From: an uncultured Clostridia bacterium
GTDB taxonomy: Bacteria; Bacillota; Clostridia; Oscillospirales; CAG-272
Assembly (NCBI GenBank): GCA_947624945.1
Contig: CANQMJ010000004.1
Coordinates: forward strand, 1 to 35,480
DNA: 35,480 nt
Direction of reading: 5' to 3'
Within the stretch, counting starts at the first letter, position 1. Each line of letters opens with the position of its first letter. Both the position numbers and the translations under genes were made by a program. The notes under the pieces were generated by a model, which was not told where the DNA came from, ran no database searches, and saw only the letters and a program-made list of their open reading frames with translations. Positions 1 through 8,458 of the stretch are shown one piece after another.

Positions 1-1
1 G

Positions 2-1438
2 TCGTACGGCGAACGGTACACGTACTCGCCGAACGACTGCTCGTGCGGCGACCTCGACGGCGACGGCGAGTATGAGATAGTGCTCAAATGGGACCCGTCG
101 AACGCGCAGGATAACTCGAAGGACGGTTACACGGGCAACGTGATACTTGACGCGTACAAATTAGACGGCACGAAGCTGTGGCGCATCGACCTCGGTGTCA
201 ACATCCGCGCAGGCGCGCACTACACGCAGTTCCTCGTGTATGACTTCGACGGCGACGGAAAGGCCGAGGTCGTCTGCAAGACGGCGGACGGAACCGTCGA
301 CGGTACGGGTCGGACGATAGGCGACGCGTACGAGGATTACAGGACGTCCGCAGGGCGTATACTGTCGGGTCCCGAGTATCTGACCGTGTTCAACGGCGAG
401 ACGGGCGCGGCGATAACGACGATAGATTACGAGCCGCCGCGAGGCACCGTCGACTCATGGGGCGACAATTACGGCAACCGCTGCGACAGATTCCTCGCAG
501 CAGTAGCATATCTCGACGGCAAGACGCCCTCGATCGTCATGTGCCGCGGCTACTACACGCGCGCGGTGCTCGCGGCGTACAATTTCGACGGAGCACACCT
601 GAACAGCGTGTGGACGTTCGACTCCGACGCGCATGTTCCGCGCAACGCAGAGGCGGCGGGGCAGGGCAACCACAACCTCTGCACGGCTGATGTCGACGGC
701 GACGGTTTTGACGAGATCGTATACGGTCAGTGCTGCATCGACCACGACGGTACGCTCCTTTGGTCGACGAGGCTCGGTCACGGCGACGCCGTCCATGTGG
801 GCAATTTCCTGCCCGACCGAGACGGTCTTGAGATATGGGGCTGCCTCGAGGGCGGTCAGGGCGCGTATCTCGCCGAGGCTGAGACCGGTAAAATACTCCG
901 CAAATACAGCACGAACCGCGACTGCGGGCGTGCGCTCGCCGACAATTTCGTCAGCGGCAACGACTCGGCAGAGTTCGTGTGCGCGACGACAGGCGACGTG
1001 TTCGTCGGCATCGACGGGAAGCTCGGCAAGTCGTGGAACGGCGGCATAAACTTCGCCGTGTGGTACACGGATAAGCTCGAAAGATGCGGTCTTGACGGTA
1101 CGCGCGTATATTCGTTCGAGTACGGCGACGTGCTCAACGGTCAGGGCGTCGTGTCCTGCAACGGCTCCAAGTCGACGCCGTGTCTGACGGCGGACCTTTT
1201 CGGCGACTGGCGCGAGGAAATAGTGTTTGCGTCGTCGAACGGCAAAAATTTGCGCGTTTACACGACCGACTTCGATACGGAATACAGACTGCCGACGCTG
1301 ATGCATGACACGATGTACCGCTGCGGCGTCGCGGCAGAGAACGTCGCGTACAACATACCGCCGCACACCGAATGGTTCCTTGACACGGACTATCCGCTGC
1401 CGGATTATCTCGACGTGCATATGGTAAAGGTAAAATAA
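2..1438 (+). CDS. Rhamnogalacturonan endolyase, PL11-like (5' truncated by window edge)
   Basis: The frame is open from base 2 (SYGERYTYSPNDCSCGDLDGDGEYEIVLKWDPSNAQDNS...), upstream of the ORF-track ATG at 80. Repeated DxDGDGxxE calcium-binding motifs, 'KTADGTVDGTG' and the C-terminal 'HDTMYRCGVAAENVAYNIPPHTEWFLD' are typical of PL11 enzymes. Confidence 0.88.
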   Translation, partial: SYGERYTYSPNDCSCGDLDGDGEYEIVLKWDPSNAQDNSKDGYTGNVILDAYKLDGTKLWRIDLGVNIRAGAHYTQFLVYDFDGDGKAEVVCKTADGTVDGTGRTIGDAYEDYRTSAGRILSGPEYLTVFNGETGAAITTIDYEPPRGTVDSWGDNYGNRCDRFLAAVAYLDGKTPSIVMCRGYYTRAVLAAYNFDGAHLNSVWTFDSDAHVPRNAEAAGQGNHNLCTADVDGDGFDEIVYGQCCIDHDGTLLWSTRLGHGDAVHVGNFLPDRDGLEIWGCLEGGQGAYLAEAETGKILRKYSTNRDCGRALADNFVSGNDSAEFVCATTGDVFVGIDGKLGKSWNGGINFAVWYTDKLERCGLDGTRVYSFEYGDVLNGQGVVSCNGSKSTPCLTADLFGDWREEIVFASSNGKNLRVYTTDFDTEYRLPTLMHDTMYRCGVAAENVAYNIPPHTEWFLDTDYPLPDYLDVHMVKVK

Positions 1439-1456
1439 ACGGCAAACGAATATAAC

Positions 1457-1486
1457 AAAGCCGTGCGGCTCCCGCCGCACGGCTTT
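1457..1486 (+). terminator. Rho-independent terminator
   Basis: AAAGCCGTGCGGC-TCCC-GCCGCACGGCTTT perfect hairpin just after the stop codon at 1438. Confidence 0.8.
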
Positions 1487-1631
1487 ACGTTATCCTCACC
1501 TGATTAATGACAATTTATGAACAAATTGTGAACAGATTTTGAACATGTGAATTTTTTATTCGCGCCATATTGGGTATGGAAATTTTTTTAATTGTATGGT
1601 ATATTTATAAAAGTTTGGTGTTTTCGGAAGT

Positions 1632-3395
1632 TTGGTAGGTAAGATGAGAACGTATTTTAATTATCTGCGCCCGTATTTCGGACGAATGACGGTAGGACTT
1701 GCGATCAAATTCGGCGGAACGATATTTGATCTGCTAATACCCGTCATGCTCGAGCTTATAATCGACGACGTAATACCGACGGGCAACGCGGCAAAAATTT
1801 ACTATTACGGCGGCATAATGGTGCTCTGTTCGGTGCTTGCCGTGCTCGGCAACGTGATTGCGAACAGGATGGCGTCGCGCGTCGCGAGCGAGTCGACGAG
1901 GCTTTTGCGTCATGATCTGTTCGTCAAGACGCTGTATCTGTCGTGCTCGCAGACGGACAAGTTCACGATACCGTCGCTCGAATCGCGTCTGACGTCGGAT
2001 ACATACAACGTGCATCAGTTCACGGGCATGATGCAGCGCATGGGCGTGCGTGCGCCGATCCTGCTCATCGGCGGACTCGTGCTCGCGTTCATGCTCGACC
2101 CGGTGATGACGCTCGTGCTCGTCGCTATACTGCCGTTTCTCGGCGTGTCCGTGTACTATATCGCAAGAAAGAGCGTACCGATGTACAGACGCCAGCAGTC
2201 GGCGACTGACGACATGGTGCGTACCGTGCGCGAAAACATACAGGGCATACGCGTCATAAAGGCGCTGTCCAAGACGGACTACGAGCGCCGCCGCTTTGAC
2301 GGCGTCAACAAGGCGCTGATGAAGCGAGAGGAGATCGCGGGTCTTACGGTGTCGGCGACGAACCCGCTCATGAACTTCTTCCTTTACGTCGGCTTGACGG
2401 TCGTCATAGTCGTCGGCGCGTTCCGCGTCAACGCTGGCACGTCGGCTGTCGGCAAGATAATGGCGTTTATGACGTTCTTCAACTACATTCTCAATGCGAT
2501 GCTCTCGGTGACGCGTATATTTACGACTTATTCGCGCTGCTCGGCGTCGATGTCGCGTATCACCGAGGTGCTCGAGGCGCAGCCCGAACTCGGCGTCATC
2601 ACGGTCGACGATACTGACGCAAATGCGGACGGCGCTGACGGCAAACCCGCAGCGGACGCGCCGCATATCGAGTTTGACGACGTGACGTTCTCGTATAACG
2701 GCAAGCGCGACAATCTGTCGCACGTAAGCTTTTCGCTCGGTCACGGTCAGACGCTCGGCGTCATCGGCGCGACGGGTGCGGGCAAAACTACGCTCATATC
2801 GCTGCTTCTGCGGTTCTACGACCCCGACGGCGGCAGGATATTCATAGACGGGCGCGACATCAGAACTATCGAGCCCGACGAACTCTACGAGAAATTCGGC
2901 GTCGCGCTCCAGTCAGACTTTTTGTTCGCGGATACGATACATGAAAACGTCCGGTTCGGACGCGACATAGACGACGAAGCAATAGATAATGCGATCGAAT
3001 ACGCGCAGGCGCGCGAATTTGTCGAGAATAAAGAGGGCGGCACGGGATTTGTGCTCGACATAAAGGGCGCGAACCTCTCGGGAGGTCAAAAGCAGCGACT
3101 TCTCATCGCGAGAGCGCTCGCAAGCTCGCCCGATATACTCATACTCGACGACTCGTCGAGCGCGCTCGACTATAAGACAGACGCTAACCTTAGAGGCGCG
3201 ATAGCGAATTCGTTTGAATCGTCGACGAAGATCATAGTCGCGCAGCGCGTCAGCTCGATAATGTCGGCGGATCTGATACTCGTGCTCGACGGCGGAGTCG
3301 TCATAGCGGCAGGTACGGACGCGGAACTGCGCGAGTCGTGCGACATATACCGCGAGATCGCGGAATCACAGATGGGAGGCGCGATCCTTGACTAA
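1632..3395 (+). CDS. ABC transporter ATP-binding/permease protein (exporter half 1)
   Basis: N-terminal TM domain; Walker A GATGAGKTT, signature NLSGGQKQRL, Walker B ILILDDSSSALD. Start is TTG 1632 or ATG 1644. Confidence 0.93.
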   Translation: MVGKMRTYFNYLRPYFGRMTVGLAIKFGGTIFDLLIPVMLELIIDDVIPTGNAAKIYYYGGIMVLCSVLAVLGNVIANRMASRVASESTRLLRHDLFVKTLYLSCSQTDKFTIPSLESRLTSDTYNVHQFTGMMQRMGVRAPILLIGGLVLAFMLDPVMTLVLVAILPFLGVSVYYIARKSVPMYRRQQSATDDMVRTVRENIQGIRVIKALSKTDYERRRFDGVNKALMKREEIAGLTVSATNPLMNFFLYVGLTVVIVVGAFRVNAGTSAVGKIMAFMTFFNYILNAMLSVTRIFTTYSRCSASMSRITEVLEAQPELGVITVDDTDANADGADGKPAADAPHIEFDDVTFSYNGKRDNLSHVSFSLGHGQTLGVIGATGAGKTTLISLLLRFYDPDGGRIFIDGRDIRTIEPDELYEKFGVALQSDFLFADTIHENVRFGRDIDDEAIDNAIEYAQAREFVENKEGGTGFVLDIKGANLSGGQKQRLLIARALASSPDILILDDSSSALDYKTDANLRGAIANSFESSTKIIVAQRVSSIMSADLILVLDGGVVIAAGTDAELRESCDIYREIAESQMGGAILD

Positions 3396-5175
3396 CGGCG
3401 GAAGATATTCAAGACACATCGAAGAAACGCCCGTTAAGCGCCACCGCTTCCGCGTTTTCTTCCGCATATTCAAATATATGTTCGAGCATCCGGCGCTCAT
3501 AACGTTCGCGCTGTGCCTGATGCTGTTGTCAAACGCGCTCGTGCTGACCGGGCCGCAGCTTTCGGGCAAGGCGATAGAGGCGATAGAGCCCGGTATCGGA
3601 GCCGTCGATTTCTCACGCGTGTTCTATTACTGCGGGCTTATGGCGGCGTTTTACGCCGCGTCGTCGCTGCTCTCGTACGTGCTGTCGGTCACGATGATAC
3701 ATCTGTCGCGCAGCATCGTCGCGAGGATGCGCGAGCAGGTTTTCGATAAGCTGATGAAGCTGCCCGTCAGCTACTTCGACAAAAACCAGACGGGCGACAT
3801 AATAAGCCGCATGTCGTACGACATCGACACGATAAACGCGTCGATATCGAACGATATGCTTCAGATATGCTCAAGCATCATCACGATAGTCGGCTCGCTC
3901 GTCATGATGATAACGATATCACCGCTGCTCGTGCTCGTGTTCGTTATAACGATACCGATGTCGGTTTTGTTCACGCGGTATAAATCGAAAAAAATACAAC
4001 CTCTGTTCCGCCGCCGTTCGGCAAAGCTCGGCGAGCTCAACGGCTACACGGAAGAGATACTGTCAGGGCACAGGACTATTAAGGCGTATCACCGCGAGGA
4101 CACGATGATAGGACGCTTCGACGGCTACAACGATGAGTCGATAGAGGCGTACTATAACGCCGATTATCAGGGCGCGATGATAGGTCCGACCGTCAACTTC
4201 ATCAACAATCTGTCGCTTTCGTTCATCAGCATGTTCGGCGGCGTACTGTATCTGTTCAATCTTACGTCGCTCGCGTCGATATCGACGTTCATACTTTATT
4301 CGCGCCGTTTCTCGGGCCCGATAAACGAGATGGCGAACATCATAAGCGAGCTTCAGTCTGCGGCGTCTGCGGCGGAGCGCGTGTTCAGGCTTCTCGACGA
4401 GCCGGAGGAAACGCACGATATCAACGGCGCTGTGGAGCTCACTGCGCCTCGCGGCGACGTCGACGCGGAGAACATCAGATTCGGCTATTACGAGGACCGC
4501 GAGATACTGCACGGCATATCCTTCGATGCGCCTGCGGGCAAAACTATTGCGATAGTCGGTCCGACCGGCAGCGGAAAGACGACGATCATCAATCTTTTGA
4601 TGCGCTTCTACGACCCTAACAGCGGCACGATACGCGTCGACGGCAGCGATACGCTGACGCTGACGCGAAAGAGCCTGCGCCGTGCGTTCACGATGGTGCT
4701 GCAGGATACGTGGCTGTTCGGCGGCACAATAGCGGAGAATATCGCATACGGCAAAGAGGGCGCGACGCGCGAGGAAGTCGTCGCCGCGGCAAAGGCGGCG
4801 ATGATAGACGACTATATCGAGAGCCTGCCCGACGGCTATGACACGGTCATAACCGAGGACGGCATAAACCTCTCGAAGGGGCAGAAGCAGCTTTTGACAA
4901 TAGCCCGCGCGATGTTGCCCGAATGCTCGATACTCATACTCGACGAAGCGACGTCGAACGTCGACTCACGCACGGAGGTAAAGATACAGTCGGCGATGGC
5001 GAAGCTGATGGAGGGGAAGACGTCGCTCGTCATAGCGCACAGACTGTCGACCGTGCGCGACGCGGACATGATACTCGTTCTTCATAACGGCGACATAATC
5101 GAGCGCGGCACGCACGACGAACTCCTTCGCTGCGGCGGATTCTATGCGTCGCTATATAATTCGCAGTTCAACTGA
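3388..5175 (+). CDS. ABC transporter ATP-binding/permease protein (exporter half 2)
   Basis: Overlaps the previous gene by 8 nt; Walker A GPTGSGKTT, signature NLSKGQKQLL, Walker B ILILDEATSNVD. Confidence 0.93.
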   Translation: MTNGGRYSRHIEETPVKRHRFRVFFRIFKYMFEHPALITFALCLMLLSNALVLTGPQLSGKAIEAIEPGIGAVDFSRVFYYCGLMAAFYAASSLLSYVLSVTMIHLSRSIVARMREQVFDKLMKLPVSYFDKNQTGDIISRMSYDIDTINASISNDMLQICSSIITIVGSLVMMITISPLLVLVFVITIPMSVLFTRYKSKKIQPLFRRRSAKLGELNGYTEEILSGHRTIKAYHREDTMIGRFDGYNDESIEAYYNADYQGAMIGPTVNFINNLSLSFISMFGGVLYLFNLTSLASISTFILYSRRFSGPINEMANIISELQSAASAAERVFRLLDEPEETHDINGAVELTAPRGDVDAENIRFGYYEDREILHGISFDAPAGKTIAIVGPTGSGKTTIINLLMRFYDPNSGTIRVDGSDTLTLTRKSLRRAFTMVLQDTWLFGGTIAENIAYGKEGATREEVVAAAKAAMIDDYIESLPDGYDTVITEDGINLSKGQKQLLTIARAMLPECSILILDEATSNVDSRTEVKIQSAMAKLMEGKTSLVIAHRLSTVRDADMILVLHNGDIIERGTHDELLRCGGFYASLYNSQFN

Positions 5176-5893
5176 GCTTTTCACGCATATAGTCGAAGAT
5201 CTTCTTTTCCTCGCGCGACACCTTGACCTGAGACAGTCCGAGCACGCGAGCCGTCCGCTCCTGCGATAGGTCGTGATAATACCTCAGCGATATTATCTTG
5301 CGCCACAGCTCGGGAAGCGTCGAGGTGACCTCGTGAAGCGCGATATAGTCGGTACGGTCGGACGTCGTGTCGGGCGCTTCTATCGTGTCGGCGAGTGTTT
5401 CCGCGCTGTCATCGAACGCAGATTCCGATATTGAGCGCACGGGATATGACGACGACATCGCGTCGGCGGCGTCCTCGACCGTGACGCCGAGTGCGGACGC
5501 TAACTCAGATATGCGCGGCTCGCGTCCGTGCTCTGCGACATACCGTTCTTTTTCATAAAGCAGCTGTGAGCCGAGACGCTTCTTGTCACGGCTCACCTTT
5601 ATTATGCCGTCGTCGCGCAGAAAGCGCTTTATCTCGCCTATTATGAGCGGCGTTGCATATGTGGAGAACGCGCAGCCGCGTTCGGGGTCGAAGCTGCGTA
5701 TCGCGCGCACCATGCCTATCATCCCGAGCTGACATAAGTCCTCGAACTCCGCGCCTCTGCCAGAGAACCGCGCCGCGATGCTTCGCACGAGTCCTTCATT
5801 TTCACGTATCAGCTCTTCCTCAGCCTTCGTGTCGCCGTCGCGTACGCTCAGTAGCAGCGCGAGATTGTCGTCGCGGTATGACGTCACCGCCAT
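5168..5893 (-). CDS. sigF: RNA polymerase sporulation sigma factor SigF
   Basis: Sigma-70 regions 2-4 (FEDLCQLGMIGMVRAIRSFDPERGCAFSTYATPLIIGEIKRFLRDDG); third gene of a spoIIAA-spoIIAB-sigF operon. Confidence 0.9.
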   Translation of the reverse strand: MAVTSYRDDNLALLLSVRDGDTKAEEELIRENEGLVRSIAARFSGRGAEFEDLCQLGMIGMVRAIRSFDPERGCAFSTYATPLIIGEIKRFLRDDGIIKVSRDKKRLGSQLLYEKERYVAEHGREPRISELASALGVTVEDAADAMSSSYPVRSISESAFDDSAETLADTIEAPDTTSDRTDYIALHEVTSTLPELWRKIISLRYYHDLSQERTARVLGLSQVKVSREEKKIFDYMREKLS

Positions 5894-5962
5894 GATAAAG
5901 GCTCCGTTTTATATTTTGTCAAGTACATCGCCGCGCTCCGCTTGATTGAATTATATGTACGG

Positions 5963-6445
5963 TCACTGACGCTCGCGTGGGCCGGACAGCGTCTTTATCA
6001 TAGTTACGCGCGTCCCCTTGCCGGGACGGCTGACGACGGCGAGCCTGTCCGTGAAGCTCTGCATTACGGTAAATCCCATGCCGGAGCGTTCGCCCTCGCT
6101 GTCGGTCGTGAATAGCGGCTGCATAGCCTCCTTCACGTTCTCGATGCCGCATCCTTTGTCGCGTACCTCTATGCGGACAGTGCGCTCGTTCAGTATTTTT
6201 ACCGTTATGTAGACGATACCGCGCGCGTCGCGGTATCCGTGGACGATGCAGTTGGTGACAGCCTCGGAGACGGCGCATTTTATGTCGCACAGCTCCTCAA
6301 ATGTCGGATCGAGCTGCGATATGAACGACGATACTATTGAGCGTGCAATTCCTTCGTTTATTGACAGCGACGGAAGCTCGATTCTGATTTCGTTTTTGAG
6401 GTCCTCCGGCGGTCTGCCCGACCTGCGTTTTTCGGTTGATTCCAT
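5963..6445 (-). CDS. spoIIAB: Anti-sigma F factor SpoIIAB (GHKL serine kinase)
   Basis: N-box 'KCAVSEAVTNCIVHGYRD' and 'VRDKGCGIENVKEAMQPLFTTDSEGERSGMGFTVMQSF'; operon position. Confidence 0.92.
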   Translation of the reverse strand: MESTEKRRSGRPPEDLKNEIRIELPSLSINEGIARSIVSSFISQLDPTFEELCDIKCAVSEAVTNCIVHGYRDARGIVYITVKILNERTVRIEVRDKGCGIENVKEAMQPLFTTDSEGERSGMGFTVMQSFTDRLAVVSRPGKGTRVTMIKTLSGPRERQ

Positions 6446-6460
6446 TTTATTTCGTTCCTT

Positions 6461-6790
6461 TCAGTGTTGTTTGATCTCGATGAGCCTGCCCGCTCCCGCG
6501 AGGTCGAGTATGCGCATGACCTGCGGCGACGGCGACAGGAGCGTCAGGCGGCATCCGATTTTTTCGGCGCATGCGATGCGCCCGAGAATTAGCCCGAGTC
6601 CGGCGCTGTCCATGAATTCGACGCCCGACATATCCATGACGGCGCGCTTCGGTCTGTTTGTAAAAAGTGAATTGTCTATCTCGCCGCGGATTCGCTTGGC
6701 GCTGTGATGGTCGATGTCGCCCGAGAGCGAAATTATCATCGTATGTCCGTCGAGCATAGTTTCCGCGCCGGCTTTTGTGTTGCGTTTCAT
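6461..6790 (-). CDS. spoIIAA: Anti-anti-sigma factor SpoIIAA (STAS)
   Basis: STAS domain with 'AVMDMSGVEFMDSAGLGLILGR' phosphorylatable-Ser region; first gene of the spoIIA operon. Confidence 0.9.
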   Translation of the reverse strand: MKRNTKAGAETMLDGHTMIISLSGDIDHHSAKRIRGEIDNSLFTNRPKRAVMDMSGVEFMDSAGLGLILGRIACAEKIGCRLTLLSPSPQVMRILDLAGAGRLIEIKQH

Positions 6791-6852
6791 ATTGCTCCCC
6801 GCTTACGTTTGATTTATGCGATTTTATTTTATTCCCACGAAGGCGAAAATAG

Positions 6853-6872
6853 TGTCGCAATCGGCTGTCGAA
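6853..6872. promoter_or_regulatory. Putative tandem Spo0A boxes upstream of spoIIA
   Basis: TGTCGCA (6853-6859) and TGTCGAA (6866-6872), 13 bp apart, 63-82 bp upstream of the spoIIAA start; 0A-box consensus TGNCGAA. Confidence 0.45.
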
Positions 6873-6926
6873 AAAAATATTTGTAAAAAAATAATGAAGG
6901 CGGAAATTGCCCCGCAAGCGATAAAC

Positions 6927-6958
6927 AAAACAGACGCGGCAGACGCCGCGTCTGTTTT
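6927..6958 (-). terminator. Rho-independent terminator downstream of the 6967 gene
   Basis: AAAACAGACGCGGC-AGAC-GCCGCGTCTGTTTT perfect inverted repeat. Confidence 0.75.
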
Positions 6959-6966
6959 GTATCGGG

Positions 6967-7158
6967 TCAGAACGCCCAGTCGGAGACGTTCTGCATCATA
7001 GTGCCGACGGCGTCGAGCGCCTTTCCCGCGCTGCGCTTGAACTTGCTTTTCTTCGGCTTCATCATCGAAACCGTCGCGGCACCGATCGCGCCGCCTATCA
7101 TGATCCCCGCCGCAACACCTTTTGCGACCTTCATCGTTGTTGACTGTGTCATCATCAT
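6967..7158 (-). CDS. Small glycine-rich membrane protein (YtxH-like), function unknown
   Basis: ORF track gives 6967-7188. ATG at 7158 is preferred because an AGGAG-type SD precedes it; 'VAKGVAAGIMIGGAIGAATVSMM' TM segment with basic tail. Confidence 0.65.
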   Translation of the reverse strand: MMMTQSTTMKVAKGVAAGIMIGGAIGAATVSMMKPKKSKFKRSAGKALDAVGTMMQNVSDWAF

Positions 7159-7255
7159 ATTTTCGTCTCCTCTGCAATGTATTTGCATTTATAGTATTAT
7201 CCGCCCGTGCGGGTTTGATACGGAATATAAGTAAAATATTGCGAAAGATACGTGT

Positions 7256-7278
7256 GGGGAGGGACGGTGTCCCTCCCC
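7256..7278 (-). terminator. Hairpin terminator downstream of the DUF378 gene
   Basis: GGGGAGGGAC-GGT-GTCCCTCCCC; no strong T-tract. Confidence 0.5.
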
Positions 7279-7287
7279 GCGCAGTCG

Positions 7288-7503
7288 TCAGCTGTTGCTG
7301 TTCTCGTACGACTCCGTCGGACGGAACAGGAGCGTGATGCACCAGATTCCGGCGAGGGCGACGAGCGTGTAGATTATACGCGCTATCATCGTGCCCTGAC
7401 CGCCGCATATCCACGCGACGATGTCGAAGCTGAACAGACCGATGCTTCCCCAGTTGAGCGCGCCGATAATGGCGAGCACAAGGGAGATCTTATCCATAAT
7501 CAT
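7288..7503 (-). CDS. DUF378 domain-containing small membrane protein
   Basis: 71 aa with 'LAIIGALNWGSIGLFSFDIVAWI...RIIYTLVALAGIW', characteristic of DUF378. Confidence 0.85.
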   Translation of the reverse strand: MIMDKISLVLAIIGALNWGSIGLFSFDIVAWICGGQGTMIARIIYTLVALAGIWCITLLFRPTESYENSNS

Positions 7504-7612
7504 ATCATTTTTTCTCCGAGAAATAATTGTGCAAAGCGTCGCTTCGGCGGCGCTTTACTTATAATATTCTCAAATTTGCGCTTCAATATTTGAATTTCGA
7601 GTGGAAATTTTT

Positions 7613-7642
7613 GTATCAACATCGAAATCGGTCACATATAAT
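7613..7642 (+). promoter_or_regulatory. Possible SigE-type mother-cell promoter for sigK
   Basis: GTATCAA (7613-7619), 15-bp spacer, CATATAAT (7635-7642), resembling the SigE -10 CATACAAT; about 50 bp upstream of the sigK start. Confidence 0.4.
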
Positions 7643-7692
7643 GAGAGAAAAGACTGAAAATGCGTGGCGGCGCAGCGCGGGAGGGACTCGGA

Positions 7693-8379
7693 ATGTTTAC
7701 AGATAAGCTTATCGACATGATGGTGTGTATTTTTCTCGGCGTATCGAGCGGACAGAGCTTTCCGCCGCCGCTGTCGCCGGATGAAGAACGACGCCTGTTT
7801 AACGACCTTGCAGACGGTGATATGGACGCAAGAGCGAAGCTGATAGAGCACAATCTGCGCCTCGTTTCGCATATCGTGCGCAAGTACTACTCGTCGAACA
7901 AGAATCAGGAGGACCTCGTCTCGATAGGCACGATAGGACTTGTCAAGGCTATCGACTCGTTCAACATGAAAAACGGTGCGCGCTTCGCGACGTATGCGGC
8001 GAAATGCATACAAAACGAAATACTTATGCATTTCCGCTCGCAGAAAAAGCTCAACTGCGAAATATCAATGAACGAAACTATCGACACCGACCGCGACGGT
8101 AATCCGCTCACATACGGCGATATAATCTGCACGGAGGACAACATCGCCGACGATATCGACACGAGAATGAAATGGCAGCGCGCGCGTGACTACATAACGA
8201 TGCGGCTCGGCGAACGCGAGCGCAAAATAATCGTCATGCGCTACGGTCTTTCCGGCAAACCGGCGCTGACGCAGAGGGAGGTCGCGCAGTCGCTCGGGAT
8301 ATCGCGCTCATACGTGTCGCGTATCGAAAAATCGGTGCTGTCCGAGCTGCGCGATTACATAAGCGGGAATATAACGTGA
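7693..8379 (+). CDS. sigK: RNA polymerase sporulation sigma factor SigK (pro-sigma K)
   Basis: ATG 7693 preceded by GGGAGG SD (ORF track starts at 7660). 'LIEHNLRLVSHIVRKYYSSNKNQEDLVSIGTIGLVKAIDSFNMKNGARFATYAAKCIQNEILMHFRS'; short hydrophobic N-terminal pro-sequence. Confidence 0.88.
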   Translation: MFTDKLIDMMVCIFLGVSSGQSFPPPLSPDEERRLFNDLADGDMDARAKLIEHNLRLVSHIVRKYYSSNKNQEDLVSIGTIGLVKAIDSFNMKNGARFATYAAKCIQNEILMHFRSQKKLNCEISMNETIDTDRDGNPLTYGDIICTEDNIADDIDTRMKWQRARDYITMRLGERERKIIVMRYGLSGKPALTQREVAQSLGISRSYVSRIEKSVLSELRDYISGNIT

Positions 8380-8390
8380 CATTATTTATA

Positions 8391-8420
8391 TTGACAACCG
8401 AGTGCATTTTTATGTATAAT
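8391..8420 (+). promoter_or_regulatory. SigA-type promoter for the DUF512-der-plsY operon
   Basis: TTGACA (8391-8396), 18 bp, TATAAT (8415-8420): both hexamers perfect. Confidence 0.8.
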
Positions 8421-8458
8421 AAGCGTGGATAAGCAAAGTATGGAAGGGAAGTGCCGAC

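Noticed and set aside
455-2744. Long minus-strand ORFs (455-1480, 1734-2744) opposite the lyase and ABC exporter
   Set aside because: Shadow ORFs of strongly supported plus-strand genes; low-complexity composition, no SD.
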